Assembly (NCBI RefSeq): GCF_000961795.1 | Contig: NZ_LADU01000030.1 | Location: 1-49,798, forward strand | Source of the DNA: Hyphomonas sp. BRH_c22 | Lineage (GTDB): Bacteria; Pseudomonadota; Alphaproteobacteria; Caulobacterales; Hyphomonadaceae | Direction of reading: 5' to 3' | DNA length: 49,798 bases | Part shown: positions 32,220 through 40,965 of the stretch, one piece after another | Numbering within the stretch: position 1 is the stretch's first letter | How the letters are laid out: each line of letters begins with the position of its first letter | The notes under the pieces: generated by a model | Told to the model about the DNA's origin: nothing | What the model saw: the letters and a program-made list of their open reading frames with translations, nothing else | Databases searched by the model: none | Made by a program: the position numbers and the translations under genes

Positions 32220-32874
32220 AATGGGCCACCGGCCGGGTCCCGTCGATGCGGTCACCCAGCAGCGGGCGGAAACTCGGGCGGGACTTGATCCGGCCATACC
32301 AGGTCTTCAGGTCCGGAACGGCATCCCACTCGACATCGCCGAAATAGTCATAGGCCGACAGGTGCGCCGCAGCCGACAGGTCTGCAATCGACAGCGTCCG
32401 ACCAGCCAGATTGCCATTCAGTTCCACCATGCCGTTCAGGAATGTCAGCCGCCCCCGCAAGGCATGCGCGCCCCGGCGCAGCTTTTCCGAATCCGGCTGG
32501 CGGTCCCGCCGGACCCATTGCATCACGCGCTCTGTCAGCAGCTTGTCTGTCACCTCTTCACACCCCGCCTCGACCCAGGCCCAGAGACGCCGCGCCTCTG
32601 CGCGCTCATTGCGGTCTGTGGGCCACAGCGCCGGTGCCGGCTGAAGCTCTTCGAGCTGCTCGCAGATCGCGCGCGTCCCGCAGGCAAACAGCTTTCCGGC
32701 TGGCGTGGTTTCGACCAGTGCGGGCGCGACAGCGCCATGTGCGAGGGCCGCCACATCCGGATGGGGCGCCCAGGGCGCAGAAGCATACGACTCAAATGCT
32801 TCGCCCTTCTCTCCGAGAACGAGACGCACCAGCCGTCCGGCTGGATCAAGAGGCCAATGATAGAGCCGTTTCAT
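32200..32874 (-). CDS. fzlA: GST-like FtsZ-binding protein FzlA
   Basis: A 224-residue glutathione-S-transferase fold protein. It begins [27 protein letters not shown], and ends with [11 protein letters not shown]-x-D-G-T-R-P and HYANLDF, which I recognise as the FzlA pattern (LDPxSRxVRLxLxEK start and HYADLDF C-terminal tail). In Caulobacter FzlA binds FtsZ filaments and is needed to activate septal peptidoglycan synthesis. No GST active-site serine or cysteine is obvious near the start. The ATG at 32874 follows an ATT codon; 97 bases separate it from the gdh stop. The assignment is from memory of the family, so an ordinary GST cannot be fully excluded. Confidence 0.8.
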   Translation of the reverse strand: MKRLYHWPLDPAGRLVRLVLGEKGEAFESYASAPWAPHPDVAALAHGAVAPALVETTPAGKLFACGTRAICEQLEELQPAPALWPTDRNERAEARRLWAWVEAGCEEVTDKLLTERVMQWVRRDRQPDSEKLRRGAHALRGRLTFLNGMVELNGNLAGRTLSIADLSAAAHLSAYDYFGDVEWDAVPDLKTWYGRIKSRPSFRPLLGDRIDGTRPVAHYANLDF

Positions 32875-32972
32875 GATGGCGTTCACTCATAGCAGGCTTA
32901 TCGCGCCTGTTAAGCAAAGCCTTTGCGGCTGCCGTCACCTGCGCTCCGGCCCTGTGTATAACTCGCCAGCTC

Positions 32973-35900
32973 TTACCGTCCCATGAATTGCCGCACGGCA
33001 TCGGTCGACAGCGTGAATTTCGCGAACGACCAGTCCTTGCCCTTGGTCAGGGTGCCAAGCGTCGTCAGCAGGTGACGGCGGGCGTCGGTGCGCTCGCTGA
33101 GCCAGACATCAACGCCGCCGCTCGCAATCGCTTCCTGCGCGGCGCTGGCCTGCAGGCGCACCAGCTCACTGACCAGGCGCCGTCCGGCCACGCGATCCCA
33201 ATAGCCCGCCTTGGCCAGGCCTTCACGTGCCGATGCCCGCAGGCGATCCAGCCGCAGGGAATCGCCAATGGCATAGAACGCCGATCCTGCCTTGGGCACG
33301 TCAACAGAGGCCGTCTTGGCAAGGTCGATGACGACGAGACCCTGCGAGAAATGGCTCATCGCTGCGGTCCACCGTGCCAGTGCTTCGGGCGCGCCGCGCT
33401 TCACGAAGCCACGGGCCGCGCGCTCGATCCTTGCCGCAGGGAACGGGGAATGCACAGTTGAGAGCGCGGTCTTGAATTCGTTCAGCGGCGCGTGTGTCCG
33501 GGAAACGGCCTCGCCTACGGAAACGCCCGGCATGAACCGCACATACCATGCAGCCGCCTCGCTCATTGCCTGCATGGCCTGTATGCGCATGTCCGTTTGC
33601 AGGTCTGCACCAACCTTGTTGTCGAGCGCCTCGACTTCCCGGCAGAAGGATCCGAAATCCAGCACGGCGCGGGATGCCTCAAGACCGCGAACAATGGCTG
33701 CGTTCTCATTGTCAGTCATTTCGCGCAGGCGCAGCAAGGGCACGGGGCCGGCCATGTCGAGCGCCCGGTTGGCAATCACGGTCGCGATGATTTCCCGCTT
33801 CAGCCGGTGATTGAGGATGGCGTCTTCATACCTGTCTATCGGGCGGGTAAAGTAGGACTTCAGGACGGTTTCGAAATACGGGTCATCCGGAATATCCGAC
33901 GCGACCACGTCATCGATCAGAACGATCTTGGTCCAGGCCAGCAGCACGGCCAGTTCCGGCCGTGTCAGCCACTGGCCGGCCTCCTGGCGCACACGCATCT
34001 GCGATGAGCTGGGCAGGCCTTCGAGCGCCCGGTTCAGGACACCGCGCTCTTCGAGATAGGCCATCAGGCGTTCGAGCGCATCATGGTCACCGGCGGCTGT
34101 GGATTCGGCGAGCGTCAGTGCACCGGTCTGGTCGTAATTGTGGCGCAGAACGTGCGCCGCCACATCATCCGTCATCTCGGCCAGCAGCGCATTGCGATCC
34201 TTCGCTTTCAGCGATTTCAGGCGTATGGCCTCCGCAGCGAGAATCTTGATGTTGACCTCATGGTCGGAACTGTCGACGCCCGCCGAGTTGTCGATCGCAT
34301 CCGTATTGATGCGCCCGCCGCTCAGCGCGAATTCGATACGCCCCGCCTGCGTCATGCCGAGATTGGCGCCTTCGCCGATGACTTTTGCCTTCAGTTCCCG
34401 TCCATTGACGCGCAATGCATCGCTCGAACGGTCGCCTGCCTCGGCATGGGTCTCGGTGCTTGCCTTCACATAGGTGCCAATGCCGCCGAACCAGAGCAGG
34501 TCGGTTTCCGCTTTCAGCAGGGCATGGATCAGTTCATCCGGCGTCACCGCATCTTTCGACAATCCGGTCAGCGCCTTGGCCTCATCACTCAGCCTGATTG
34601 ACTTGGCTGAACGCGCGAACACGCCGCCGCCTTTCGAAATCAGCTTGGTATCATAATCCGCCCATGACGATCCCTGCAGGTCAAACAGGCGCTGGCGCTC
34701 GGCGAGATTCGTCTTCGAGTCGCCAGGATTGGGGTCAAGAAAGATGTGCATATGGTTGAACGCCGCCACCAGCCGGGTTTCGGGTGAAAGCAGCATGCCG
34801 TTGCCGAACACGTCGCCGCTCATGTCGCCAACGCCGATGACCGTGAAGGGTTCGGTCTGGATGTCCTTGCCCAGTTCGCGGAAGTGGCGCTTGACCGCCT
34901 CCCACGCACCGCGCGCAGTGATACCCATTTTCTTGTGGTCGTACCCGACCGAGCCGCCGGACGCGAACGCATCGCCCAGCCAGAATCCGTGTGCCTCGCT
35001 GATGGCATTCGCGGTGTCGGAGAAGGTCGCCGTGCCCTTGTCGGCAGCGACGACGAGATAGGGGTCTTCCCCGTCCCATATGACCGTATTGTCCGGGTGG
35101 ATGACCTTCGCCCCGTCAAGGTTGTCCGTCACGCCGAGCAGTGCCGTGATGAACTGCTTGTAGGCGTCGCGTCCGCTTTCAAACCACGCATTGCGATTCG
35201 ACCGGTCGGCCAGCTGCTTCGGGAAGAACCCGCCTTTGGAACCCACCGGCACGATGACCGCGTTCTTGACCTGCTGGGCCTTTACGAGACCCAGGACTTC
35301 GGTGCGGTAATCCGATGGGCGGTCAGACCAGCGCAGTCCGCCGCGGGCAACCGGCCCAAAGCGCAGGTGAACCCCGTCAACCTGCGGGCTCGACATGAAG
35401 ATTTCCCGATAGGGTTTTGGCTCTGGCAGGTCTTCCAGTTCGCGGCTGGCCACCTTGATGCTGATGAACGGCCGGGGATGGCCGTTTTCATCAACCTGGT
35501 AGAAGTTCGTCCGCTGCACGGCGCCAATCAAATCCGTCAGACGCCGGAGTATCTGGTCATCGGCCAGTGCCGCAACATCGCGCAATGCAGTCTCGATGGA
35601 CGCGCGGATACTGTCGGCCGCCGCACGGCGCGCGTTCAGTGTATTATGGGCGGCAGGATCAAACCGGGCAGCAAAGAGGTCAAGCAGCAGACGGGCAATT
35701 TTGGGATGGTTCGCCAGCGCGCCTTCCTGCACCTCCTGGGGCTGTTCGAGGCCGGATTGGCGGCGATAGGCAGACAGTGCGCGCAACAGGGCCGCTTCGC
35801 GCCAGCTTGCGCTGGCCGTCAGCACAAGGCGGTTGAAGCCGTCATTCTCTGTCAGGCCGCCCCACACCGCAACAAAGGCATCCTCGAACCCGTGCGCCAG

Positions 35901-37697
35901 CGTGCCGAGGTCAACCGGCGAGCCGTCGACCGACCGCATGGACAGCGAATGCACCCAGTAAATATCCGGCGCATCCGCTGCCGGCTTTTCAGTCGGCCGG
36001 ATCGGGTAGCCCGTCTCGAAATTCACGAACAGGCCCATGTGCTCGAACACGGGTACACAGCGCGACAGCGGAATGCTGCCTTCGCGGGCGTAGATCTTCA
36101 CGCGGAGCTTGTCGGCATCATCGCCGTCGGCCCGGAAGGCGCGGGCGAGGACAGGTGTGTCGGAATGCAGCTGCGCCATGGCGGTCACATCGCGCAAGGC
36201 TTCCTCAGGCGTGAACGCCTCGCGATAGGCGGCGTTGAATGCACCGATAAAGGCGCGCGCGCCTTCGCGGTCCGTGTCGGCCAGCGGACTTTCCATCAAT
36301 GCCTGCCGGAACCCCTGATCCCATGTGCGGGCCAGCTCGGCAATTTCGTTCTCAAGCACGTCCAGGTCCGGCTGGGGATGATTGCGGTCGAGTGAAATCT
36401 CGAAATGAACGCGGGCCAAGGGGCCAGTGTCGAAATAGGGCTGGAACTTGACAAGCGATCCCGCAAAGGCGCGCGTCAGGACGTCGGTGATCCGCAGGCG
36501 CAACGCCGTATCATAGGCCTCACGCGGCACGAAAACGATGGCCGTGACGAACCGGTCGAACTGGTCGCGGCGCAGGAATAGGCGGGTGCGCGGGCGGCCG
36601 ACCAGGTGCATGGCCCCGATGATCATCGGCGCCAGCATGCGTGAATGGGTCTGGAACAATTCATCGCGCGGCCAGGTTTCCAGCAGGTTGGCAACGGTTT
36701 TCTCCGTATGCCCGCCCGGTGTCGCCCCAGATGCCTCGATCACCTTCTTCACCCGGCGGCGAACGAAGGGAATGGAGCGCGCGGTTTCGTCATAGGCCTC
36801 AGCCGTGAACAGACCAAGGAAACGCACCTCGCCATTCACCTTCCCGTCCGCATCATACTTCTTGATGCCGATGTAGTCGCATTTGACCCGTCTGTGCACG
36901 CGGCTGACCAGGGTCGACTTGGCCACGAACATCGGGAACGGCTCGGCCAGCAGGTCGCTGATTTCGGGCGTCAAGACCAATGGTTCGCTGTCACGCGACA
37001 ACACGTTCAACTGCTCGTCACGCAGGATACCGAGGTTCGACCCCTCGACCATGATCGGCTCTTCGGGCAGCACCCGGCCATTCGCATCTGTCTCGAAATG
37101 GTATTCCCGGCAGCCCAGGAAAACGAAATGCTCCTCAAGCAACCATTCGAGGAAAGCGATGGTCTCGCGCGTATCATCATAGGCAAGCGTCTTGAGTTGC
37201 GCGATGCCGTCAATCTCGGCCCGCATCCGCGCCTTCATCGGCTCGAAATCACGGACAACTTCCTGCACCGATGACAGCGTCTTGCGAACTTCCTGCGACA
37301 GCTTTCTGGCTTCGGCAGCGGTCACCAGCGGCAGGTGAATCTGGATGACCGAAACGCGCTGCCCGTCGTCCAGCTTCACGATGGGGTGAAACAGGGTTTT
37401 GACCTCGTGTCCCGCAGCGGCGCACTCCGCGAGCATCGAATCGACCAGAAAGGGCATATCGGGACCGGCTGCCTCGAGGATGGCGCGCGGCAGCGGTCCT
37501 GCCTCACCCTCCGGCTCAACCACGACCCGGGCGTCCTGCTTGCCCGGCGGGACAGCACTGGCCCATGTCCACATGTCCGTCGCCAGGCGGCGGATATCGC
37601 CCCCCGTCAGGCCGGTCAGGTCCTCATTGCTGGATTCCTGTTTGACCTGCTCCAGAACTTGCTGGAGCGGGTCGGTCTTGGTGAGGGTTCGGGACAT
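32973..37697 (-). CDS. gdhZ: Large NAD-specific glutamate dehydrogenase (GdhZ type)
   Basis: A 1574-residue NAD-glutamate dehydrogenase of the 180-kDa class, oxidising glutamate to 2-oxoglutarate and ammonia. An N-terminal regulatory half (ACT-like segments) precedes the catalytic core, which has GPVARGGLRWSDRPSDYRTE, VPVGSKGGFFPKQL (the substrate-binding/catalytic lysines), IGVGDMSGDVFGNGML, ANLGMTQAGRIEFA and a long C-terminal domain. In Caulobacter this enzyme, GdhZ, also stimulates FtsZ GTPase and so ties nitrogen metabolism to division. The ATG at 37697 (MSRTLTKTDPLQQVLEQ) is preferred over a TTG at 37718. It opens a minus-strand run toward fzlA. Confidence 0.94.
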   Translation of the reverse strand: MSRTLTKTDPLQQVLEQVKQESSNEDLTGLTGGDIRRLATDMWTWASAVPPGKQDARVVVEPEGEAGPLPRAILEAAGPDMPFLVDSMLAECAAAGHEVKTLFHPIVKLDDGQRVSVIQIHLPLVTAAEARKLSQEVRKTLSSVQEVVRDFEPMKARMRAEIDGIAQLKTLAYDDTRETIAFLEWLLEEHFVFLGCREYHFETDANGRVLPEEPIMVEGSNLGILRDEQLNVLSRDSEPLVLTPEISDLLAEPFPMFVAKSTLVSRVHRRVKCDYIGIKKYDADGKVNGEVRFLGLFTAEAYDETARSIPFVRRRVKKVIEASGATPGGHTEKTVANLLETWPRDELFQTHSRMLAPMIIGAMHLVGRPRTRLFLRRDQFDRFVTAIVFVPREAYDTALRLRITDVLTRAFAGSLVKFQPYFDTGPLARVHFEISLDRNHPQPDLDVLENEIAELARTWDQGFRQALMESPLADTDREGARAFIGAFNAAYREAFTPEEALRDVTAMAQLHSDTPVLARAFRADGDDADKLRVKIYAREGSIPLSRCVPVFEHMGLFVNFETGYPIRPTEKPAADAPDIYWVHSLSMRSVDGSPVDLGTLAHGFEDAFVAVWGGLTENDGFNRLVLTASASWREAALLRALSAYRRQSGLEQPQEVQEGALANHPKIARLLLDLFAARFDPAAHNTLNARRAAADSIRASIETALRDVAALADDQILRRLTDLIGAVQRTNFYQVDENGHPRPFISIKVASRELEDLPEPKPYREIFMSSPQVDGVHLRFGPVARGGLRWSDRPSDYRTEVLGLVKAQQVKNAVIVPVGSKGGFFPKQLADRSNRNAWFESGRDAYKQFITALLGVTDNLDGAKVIHPDNTVIWDGEDPYLVVAADKGTATFSDTANAISEAHGFWLGDAFASGGSVGYDHKKMGITARGAWEAVKRHFRELGKDIQTEPFTVIGVGDMSGDVFGNGMLLSPETRLVAAFNHMHIFLDPNPGDSKTNLAERQRLFDLQGSSWADYDTKLISKGGGVFARSAKSIRLSDEAKALTGLSKDAVTPDELIHALLKAETDLLWFGGIGTYVKASTETHAEAGDRSSDALRVNGRELKAKVIGEGANLGMTQAGRIEFALSGGRINTDAIDNSAGVDSSDHEVNIKILAAEAIRLKSLKAKDRNALLAEMTDDVAAHVLRHNYDQTGALTLAESTAAGDHDALERLMAYLEERGVLNRALEGLPSSSQMRVRQEAGQWLTRPELAVLLAWTKIVLIDDVVASDIPDDPYFETVLKSYFTRPIDRYEDAILNHRLKREIIATVIANRALDMAGPVPLLRLREMTDNENAAIVRGLEASRAVLDFGSFCREVEALDNKVGADLQTDMRIQAMQAMSEAAAWYVRFMPGVSVGEAVSRTHAPLNEFKTALSTVHSPFPAARIERAARGFVKRGAPEALARWTAAMSHFSQGLVVIDLAKTASVDVPKAGSAFYAIGDSLRLDRLRASAREGLAKAGYWDRVAGRRLVSELVRLQASAAQEAIASGGVDVWLSERTDARRHLLTTLGTLTKGKDWSFAKFTLSTDAVRQFMGR

Positions 37698-38040
37698 CGG
37701 AAAGGGCTCGCGCAGCAATGGAGGAGACTCAGTTTGGTCTAGCCTGAGCCGACAGCACCATCAATGGCTTGTTGCAAACGAAACCAGTTGGCCAGATCGC
37801 ATTTGGCACCGCCTGAAAATAAGCGGGCCCGCCGAACGGGGACGTGTCCGACGGGCCCTACAGGCGTTCCGCAGGCTGGGTGGGGGGACGCACGCGGAGG
37901 CCTGATCTCTTATTTCGGTTCTCACTCTGGATAAGCAAGGATACCTTCTGTCATTGGTACATTACAAATCATGAAGGCTTCACTGCCCTGAATGCGAAAC
38001 CTTGGACGATGTTCTTCTGAAGTTGGCCGGATGCCATACT
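37698..38040. other. Intergenic region between the AI-2E transporter and gdhZ
   Basis: A 343-base gap with no convincing gene. It should carry the gdhZ promoter, the terminator hairpin described below and otherwise only short frames of the kind expected by chance. A mildly AT-rich stretch at 37905-37975 might hold further promoter elements, but I see no recognisable operator. Confidence 0.6.
37825..37858 (-). terminator. Terminator after the AI-2E transporter gene
   Basis: GGGCCCG (37825-37831) pairs with CGGGCCC (37852-37858), with an inner GGGAC/GTCC pairing. Read on the minus strand, it is followed by CTTATTTTC, a weak U tract, between the AI-2E gene and gdhZ. Confidence 0.55.
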
Positions 38041-39159
38041 TCAAATCATTTCACCATGATCTTTGGCAGTTGGAACTGCGACTGGTTGCCCGCCCTTCCC
38101 TTGCGGGTTTCCGTCGGCCGAAAGCAGGATCGCGATCCATCTGGTCCCATCCGATTGCGCAAACAGGATCATCATCAACACAGTCAGAGGCGCCGACAGG
38201 AACATCCCGGGAATGCCCCACAGCACCCCCCAGATAGCAAGCGCCAGCAATACAATCAGAGCGGACAAGTTCAGCGATTCGCCCATCATCCGGGGCTGGA
38301 TGAAATTGCCGATCGAGAATTGCCAGAAGCTGACAATACCGAACACGATGGCGGCATATACGTATGTATTCTGCGGAGCGGCCACCGGTATCCAGGCTGG
38401 CACATCCGGCTGGACCAGCGCGAACAGTGGCGGCACGAGCGCGGCGACGATCGAGCCGACGGTTGGAATATAGTTCAGCACGAAGATCAGGGCCGCCAGG
38501 AAGATCGCGTTCTGCACGCCCAGCAGAAGCAGTGAAATATAGGTCAATGCCGTGATCAGTGCCGAGATGACCGTCTGGGTCCACAGATAAGTCTCGATGC
38601 TGCGACGCGCCTCATCGCCGATCCCGCGCACCTGCGCACGCTGCTCGTGTTCCGGAAAGATGTTGTCCAGCTTCCGCGTCCAGCCCGACTGGGCAATGAA
38701 CAGGAACGCGACATAGATGAAGATCAGCACCAGGTCCGCAGACAGGTCACCTGTCGCGTTGGCGATGGTCGCAAAAAAGCGCTGGCCCTGGGCGTTGAAC
38801 AGGAGATGGGTCAAGGTCGGCGCGTCGCTCATGTTGACGAGGCCATAGGCTTCCCGGATCAGCGCGTTGATCTTCTCCTCATACTCGGCGGCGTCGCGCC
38901 CGAATTGCGACATGCCGTGGGCCATCAGGGCGATAAATCCGACGAACCCGCCCAGCACGGTCAGCACCGCAATGGCCCTGGCGGCCCCCCTGCGCATCGT
39001 ATGCGACCAGTTGTCGATCGCAGTCGCAAAGCCTTCCATCACGAGAAACAGGAACACGGCCATGGCAAACGTGGAGAGAATGCCGCGGCCAACATAGAGA
39101 AAGGCCACGATCACGCCTGTGGCAATGATCCAGATACCGGTTTTCGTCGCGCGATCCAT
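38041..39159 (-). CDS. AI-2E family transporter
   Basis: A 372-residue multi-pass inner membrane protein of the AI-2E/PerM family (about eight helices). Signature segments are QTVISALITALTYISLLLLGVQNAIFLAALIFVLNYIPTVGSIVA and NFIQPRMMGESLNLSALIVLLALAIWGVLWGIPGMFLSAPLTV. The central soluble part (about 110-170) is usual. Members export solutes or Na+ and the autoinducer name fits only a few; substrate here is unknown. The ATG MDRATKTGIW gives family length; longer upstream frame has no support. It is divergent from the HerA-like gene. Confidence 0.9.
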   Translation of the reverse strand: MDRATKTGIWIIATGVIVAFLYVGRGILSTFAMAVFLFLVMEGFATAIDNWSHTMRRGAARAIAVLTVLGGFVGFIALMAHGMSQFGRDAAEYEEKINALIREAYGLVNMSDAPTLTHLLFNAQGQRFFATIANATGDLSADLVLIFIYVAFLFIAQSGWTRKLDNIFPEHEQRAQVRGIGDEARRSIETYLWTQTVISALITALTYISLLLLGVQNAIFLAALIFVLNYIPTVGSIVAALVPPLFALVQPDVPAWIPVAAPQNTYVYAAIVFGIVSFWQFSIGNFIQPRMMGESLNLSALIVLLALAIWGVLWGIPGMFLSAPLTVLMMILFAQSDGTRWIAILLSADGNPQGKGGQPVAVPTAKDHGEMI

Positions 39160-39318
39160 GCAAGCCCCTAAAAGCTGCTGCAGGTTGCGAGCAGCCTGCC
39201 TTGGCGTCAAGACGCATTTCTGCCTCTTTCTAAAGTCGGGGGCCAAGCTCAGCCGCCCCCTTGCCGAATCCTGCGAAACCACTAGCGTTCCGCCGCAATC
39301 AGGGGAGATTTGGCCAGC

Positions 39319-40839
39319 ATGACGGACTCATTATTCATCGGCGGCGCAGACGCGGACGGAACCGGCACCCCAAATGCCGCTCAGGACATGCTGCTGAAAG
39401 TGGCCAACCGTCACGGCCTCGTGGCGGGCGCGACCGGCACCGGCAAGACGGTTACCCTGCAGATCCTCGCCCAGGGCTTTTCCGATGCGGGCGTCCCGGT
39501 CTTCTGCGCCGATGTGAAGGGCGACCTGTCCGGAATCTGCGTGCCTGGAAGCGCCGACAACAAGCTGCACGAAAAGCTCGTCGCCCGCGCGCAGCTCATC
39601 GGCCTTGAGGATTACGGCTACTATGCTTCACCCACCATCTTCTGGGACGTCTTCGGTGAGAACGGCCACCCCATCCGCGCCACGATTTCCGAAATGGGCC
39701 CCCTCCTCCTGTCGCGCCTGATGGGACTTACCGATGCGCAGGAAGGCGTACTCAACATCGCGTTCGAATACGCCGACGACAACAACCTTCTCCTGCTCGA
39801 CCTGAAAGACCTGCGCAAACTGCTTCTCCACCTGTCGCAAAAGGAGGTTCGCGACGAGATCAGCCAGGAATACGGCAATGTCGCTGCCGCATCCCTCGGC
39901 GCGGTCCAGCGCAACCTGCTGATGCTCGAGCGCGAGGGCGCAGAACATTTCTTCGGCGAACCGGCGCTCGAACTGGCAGACCTCATGCGCACCACGCAGG
40001 ACGGACGCGGCTACATCAACGTCCTCGACGCTACCCGGCTGATCAACAGCCCCAAACTCTATTCCACCTTCCTGCTCTGGCTCCTGTCGGAACTCTTCGA
40101 GCAGCTTCCCGAAGTCGGCGACCCGGACAAGCCGAAGCTCGTCTTCTTCTTTGACGAAGCCCACCTCCTGTTCAACGATGCGCCACCGGCCCTGCTTCAA
40201 AAGGTCGAGCAGGTCGTCCGCCTGATCCGGTCGAAAGGAGTCGGCGTTTTCTTCGTCACCCAGAACCCGCGTGACCTGCCCGAGAGCGTCCTCGCCCAGC
40301 TTGGCAACCGGATGCAGCACGCCCTGCGCGCCTATACGCCAGCCGAACGCAAGGGCGTGCGCGCGGCGGCCCAGTCGTTCCGGCCGAACTCGTCCTTCGA
40401 CACTGAAGAAGTGATTACCCAGCTCGGAACCGGCGAGGCGCTCGTCTCGACCCTCGATACAAAGAGCGCGCCATCCATGGTCCAGCGCACCATGATCCGC
40501 CCGCCGGCCTCCCGCCTCGGGCCCGCCACGCCTGCCGAACGCGCTGCCGTTCAGAAGAACAGTCCATGCGCCGGAAAATATGAAGAGGTCATCGATCGCG
40601 AGTCCGCCTACGAAATCCTGGAGGCAAAGGAGGCGGAAGCCGCCGAGCAGGCCGAAAGACTGGCGGCAAAGGAAGAGAAGACCAAGGCCGCGCTCGAAAA
40701 GAAGACGGCGCGGACCAAATCCACCCGATCCCGGCGCCAGACGCCGCTTGAGGCCGCCGGAAAGCAGGCCGCCCGTACCGCCTCGCGCGAATTCACCCGA
40801 TATATCCTGCGCGGCATTCTGGGCGGAATGAAGCGATAG
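39319..40839 (+). CDS. HerA-like ATPase (DUF853, YjgR type)
   Basis: A 506-residue P-loop ATPase. The Walker A motif GATGTGKT is at residues 37-44 and Walker B FFFDEAHLLF near 278, with an arginine-finger type segment GNRMQHALRAYTPAERKGVR. It belongs to DUF853/YjgR, related to HerA and FtsK-like helicases; the cellular role is unknown. The C-terminal 80 residues are lysine, alanine and glutamate rich (coiled or disordered). The ATG at 39319 has an AGGGGAG site about 13 bases upstream. HerA-like genes sit with nucleases in defence islands, but here there is no nuclease partner. Confidence 0.9.
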   Translation: MTDSLFIGGADADGTGTPNAAQDMLLKVANRHGLVAGATGTGKTVTLQILAQGFSDAGVPVFCADVKGDLSGICVPGSADNKLHEKLVARAQLIGLEDYGYYASPTIFWDVFGENGHPIRATISEMGPLLLSRLMGLTDAQEGVLNIAFEYADDNNLLLLDLKDLRKLLLHLSQKEVRDEISQEYGNVAAASLGAVQRNLLMLEREGAEHFFGEPALELADLMRTTQDGRGYINVLDATRLINSPKLYSTFLLWLLSELFEQLPEVGDPDKPKLVFFFDEAHLLFNDAPPALLQKVEQVVRLIRSKGVGVFFVTQNPRDLPESVLAQLGNRMQHALRAYTPAERKGVRAAAQSFRPNSSFDTEEVITQLGTGEALVSTLDTKSAPSMVQRTMIRPPASRLGPATPAERAAVQKNSPCAGKYEEVIDRESAYEILEAKEAEAAEQAERLAAKEEKTKAALEKKTARTKSTRSRRQTPLEAAGKQAARTASREFTRYILRGILGGMKR

Positions 40840-40902
40840 GCGGCGCCTGTCCTTGATGAATTCCCTGTTAACACCCAGATTTCCTTTGCGTCAGGACTCG
40901 CC

Positions 40903-40926
40903 GGTGACGTGCGCGTCACCTATAGT
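40903..40926 (+). promoter_or_regulatory. Operator-like palindrome and -10 of the aldehyde dehydrogenase gene
   Basis: GGTGACG-TGCG-CGTCACC (40903-40920) is a perfect inverted repeat with 7-base arms and 4-base centre, directly followed by TATAGT (40921-40926), a -10-like hexamer. The dyad therefore fills the place of the -35/-10 spacer, and a bound regulator would block or bend the promoter. The ATG is 40 bases further down. Confidence 0.5.
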
Positions 40927-40965
40927 CCCGGCAGAACCATAGACATCAAAGGGAGGCTCCGGCCC

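Noticed and set aside
39319..40839. HerA-like ATPase as part of a defence system
   Set aside because: No nuclease (NurA, DUF4297 or Sir2 type) lies beside it; DUF853/YjgR is a common housekeeping-like family.
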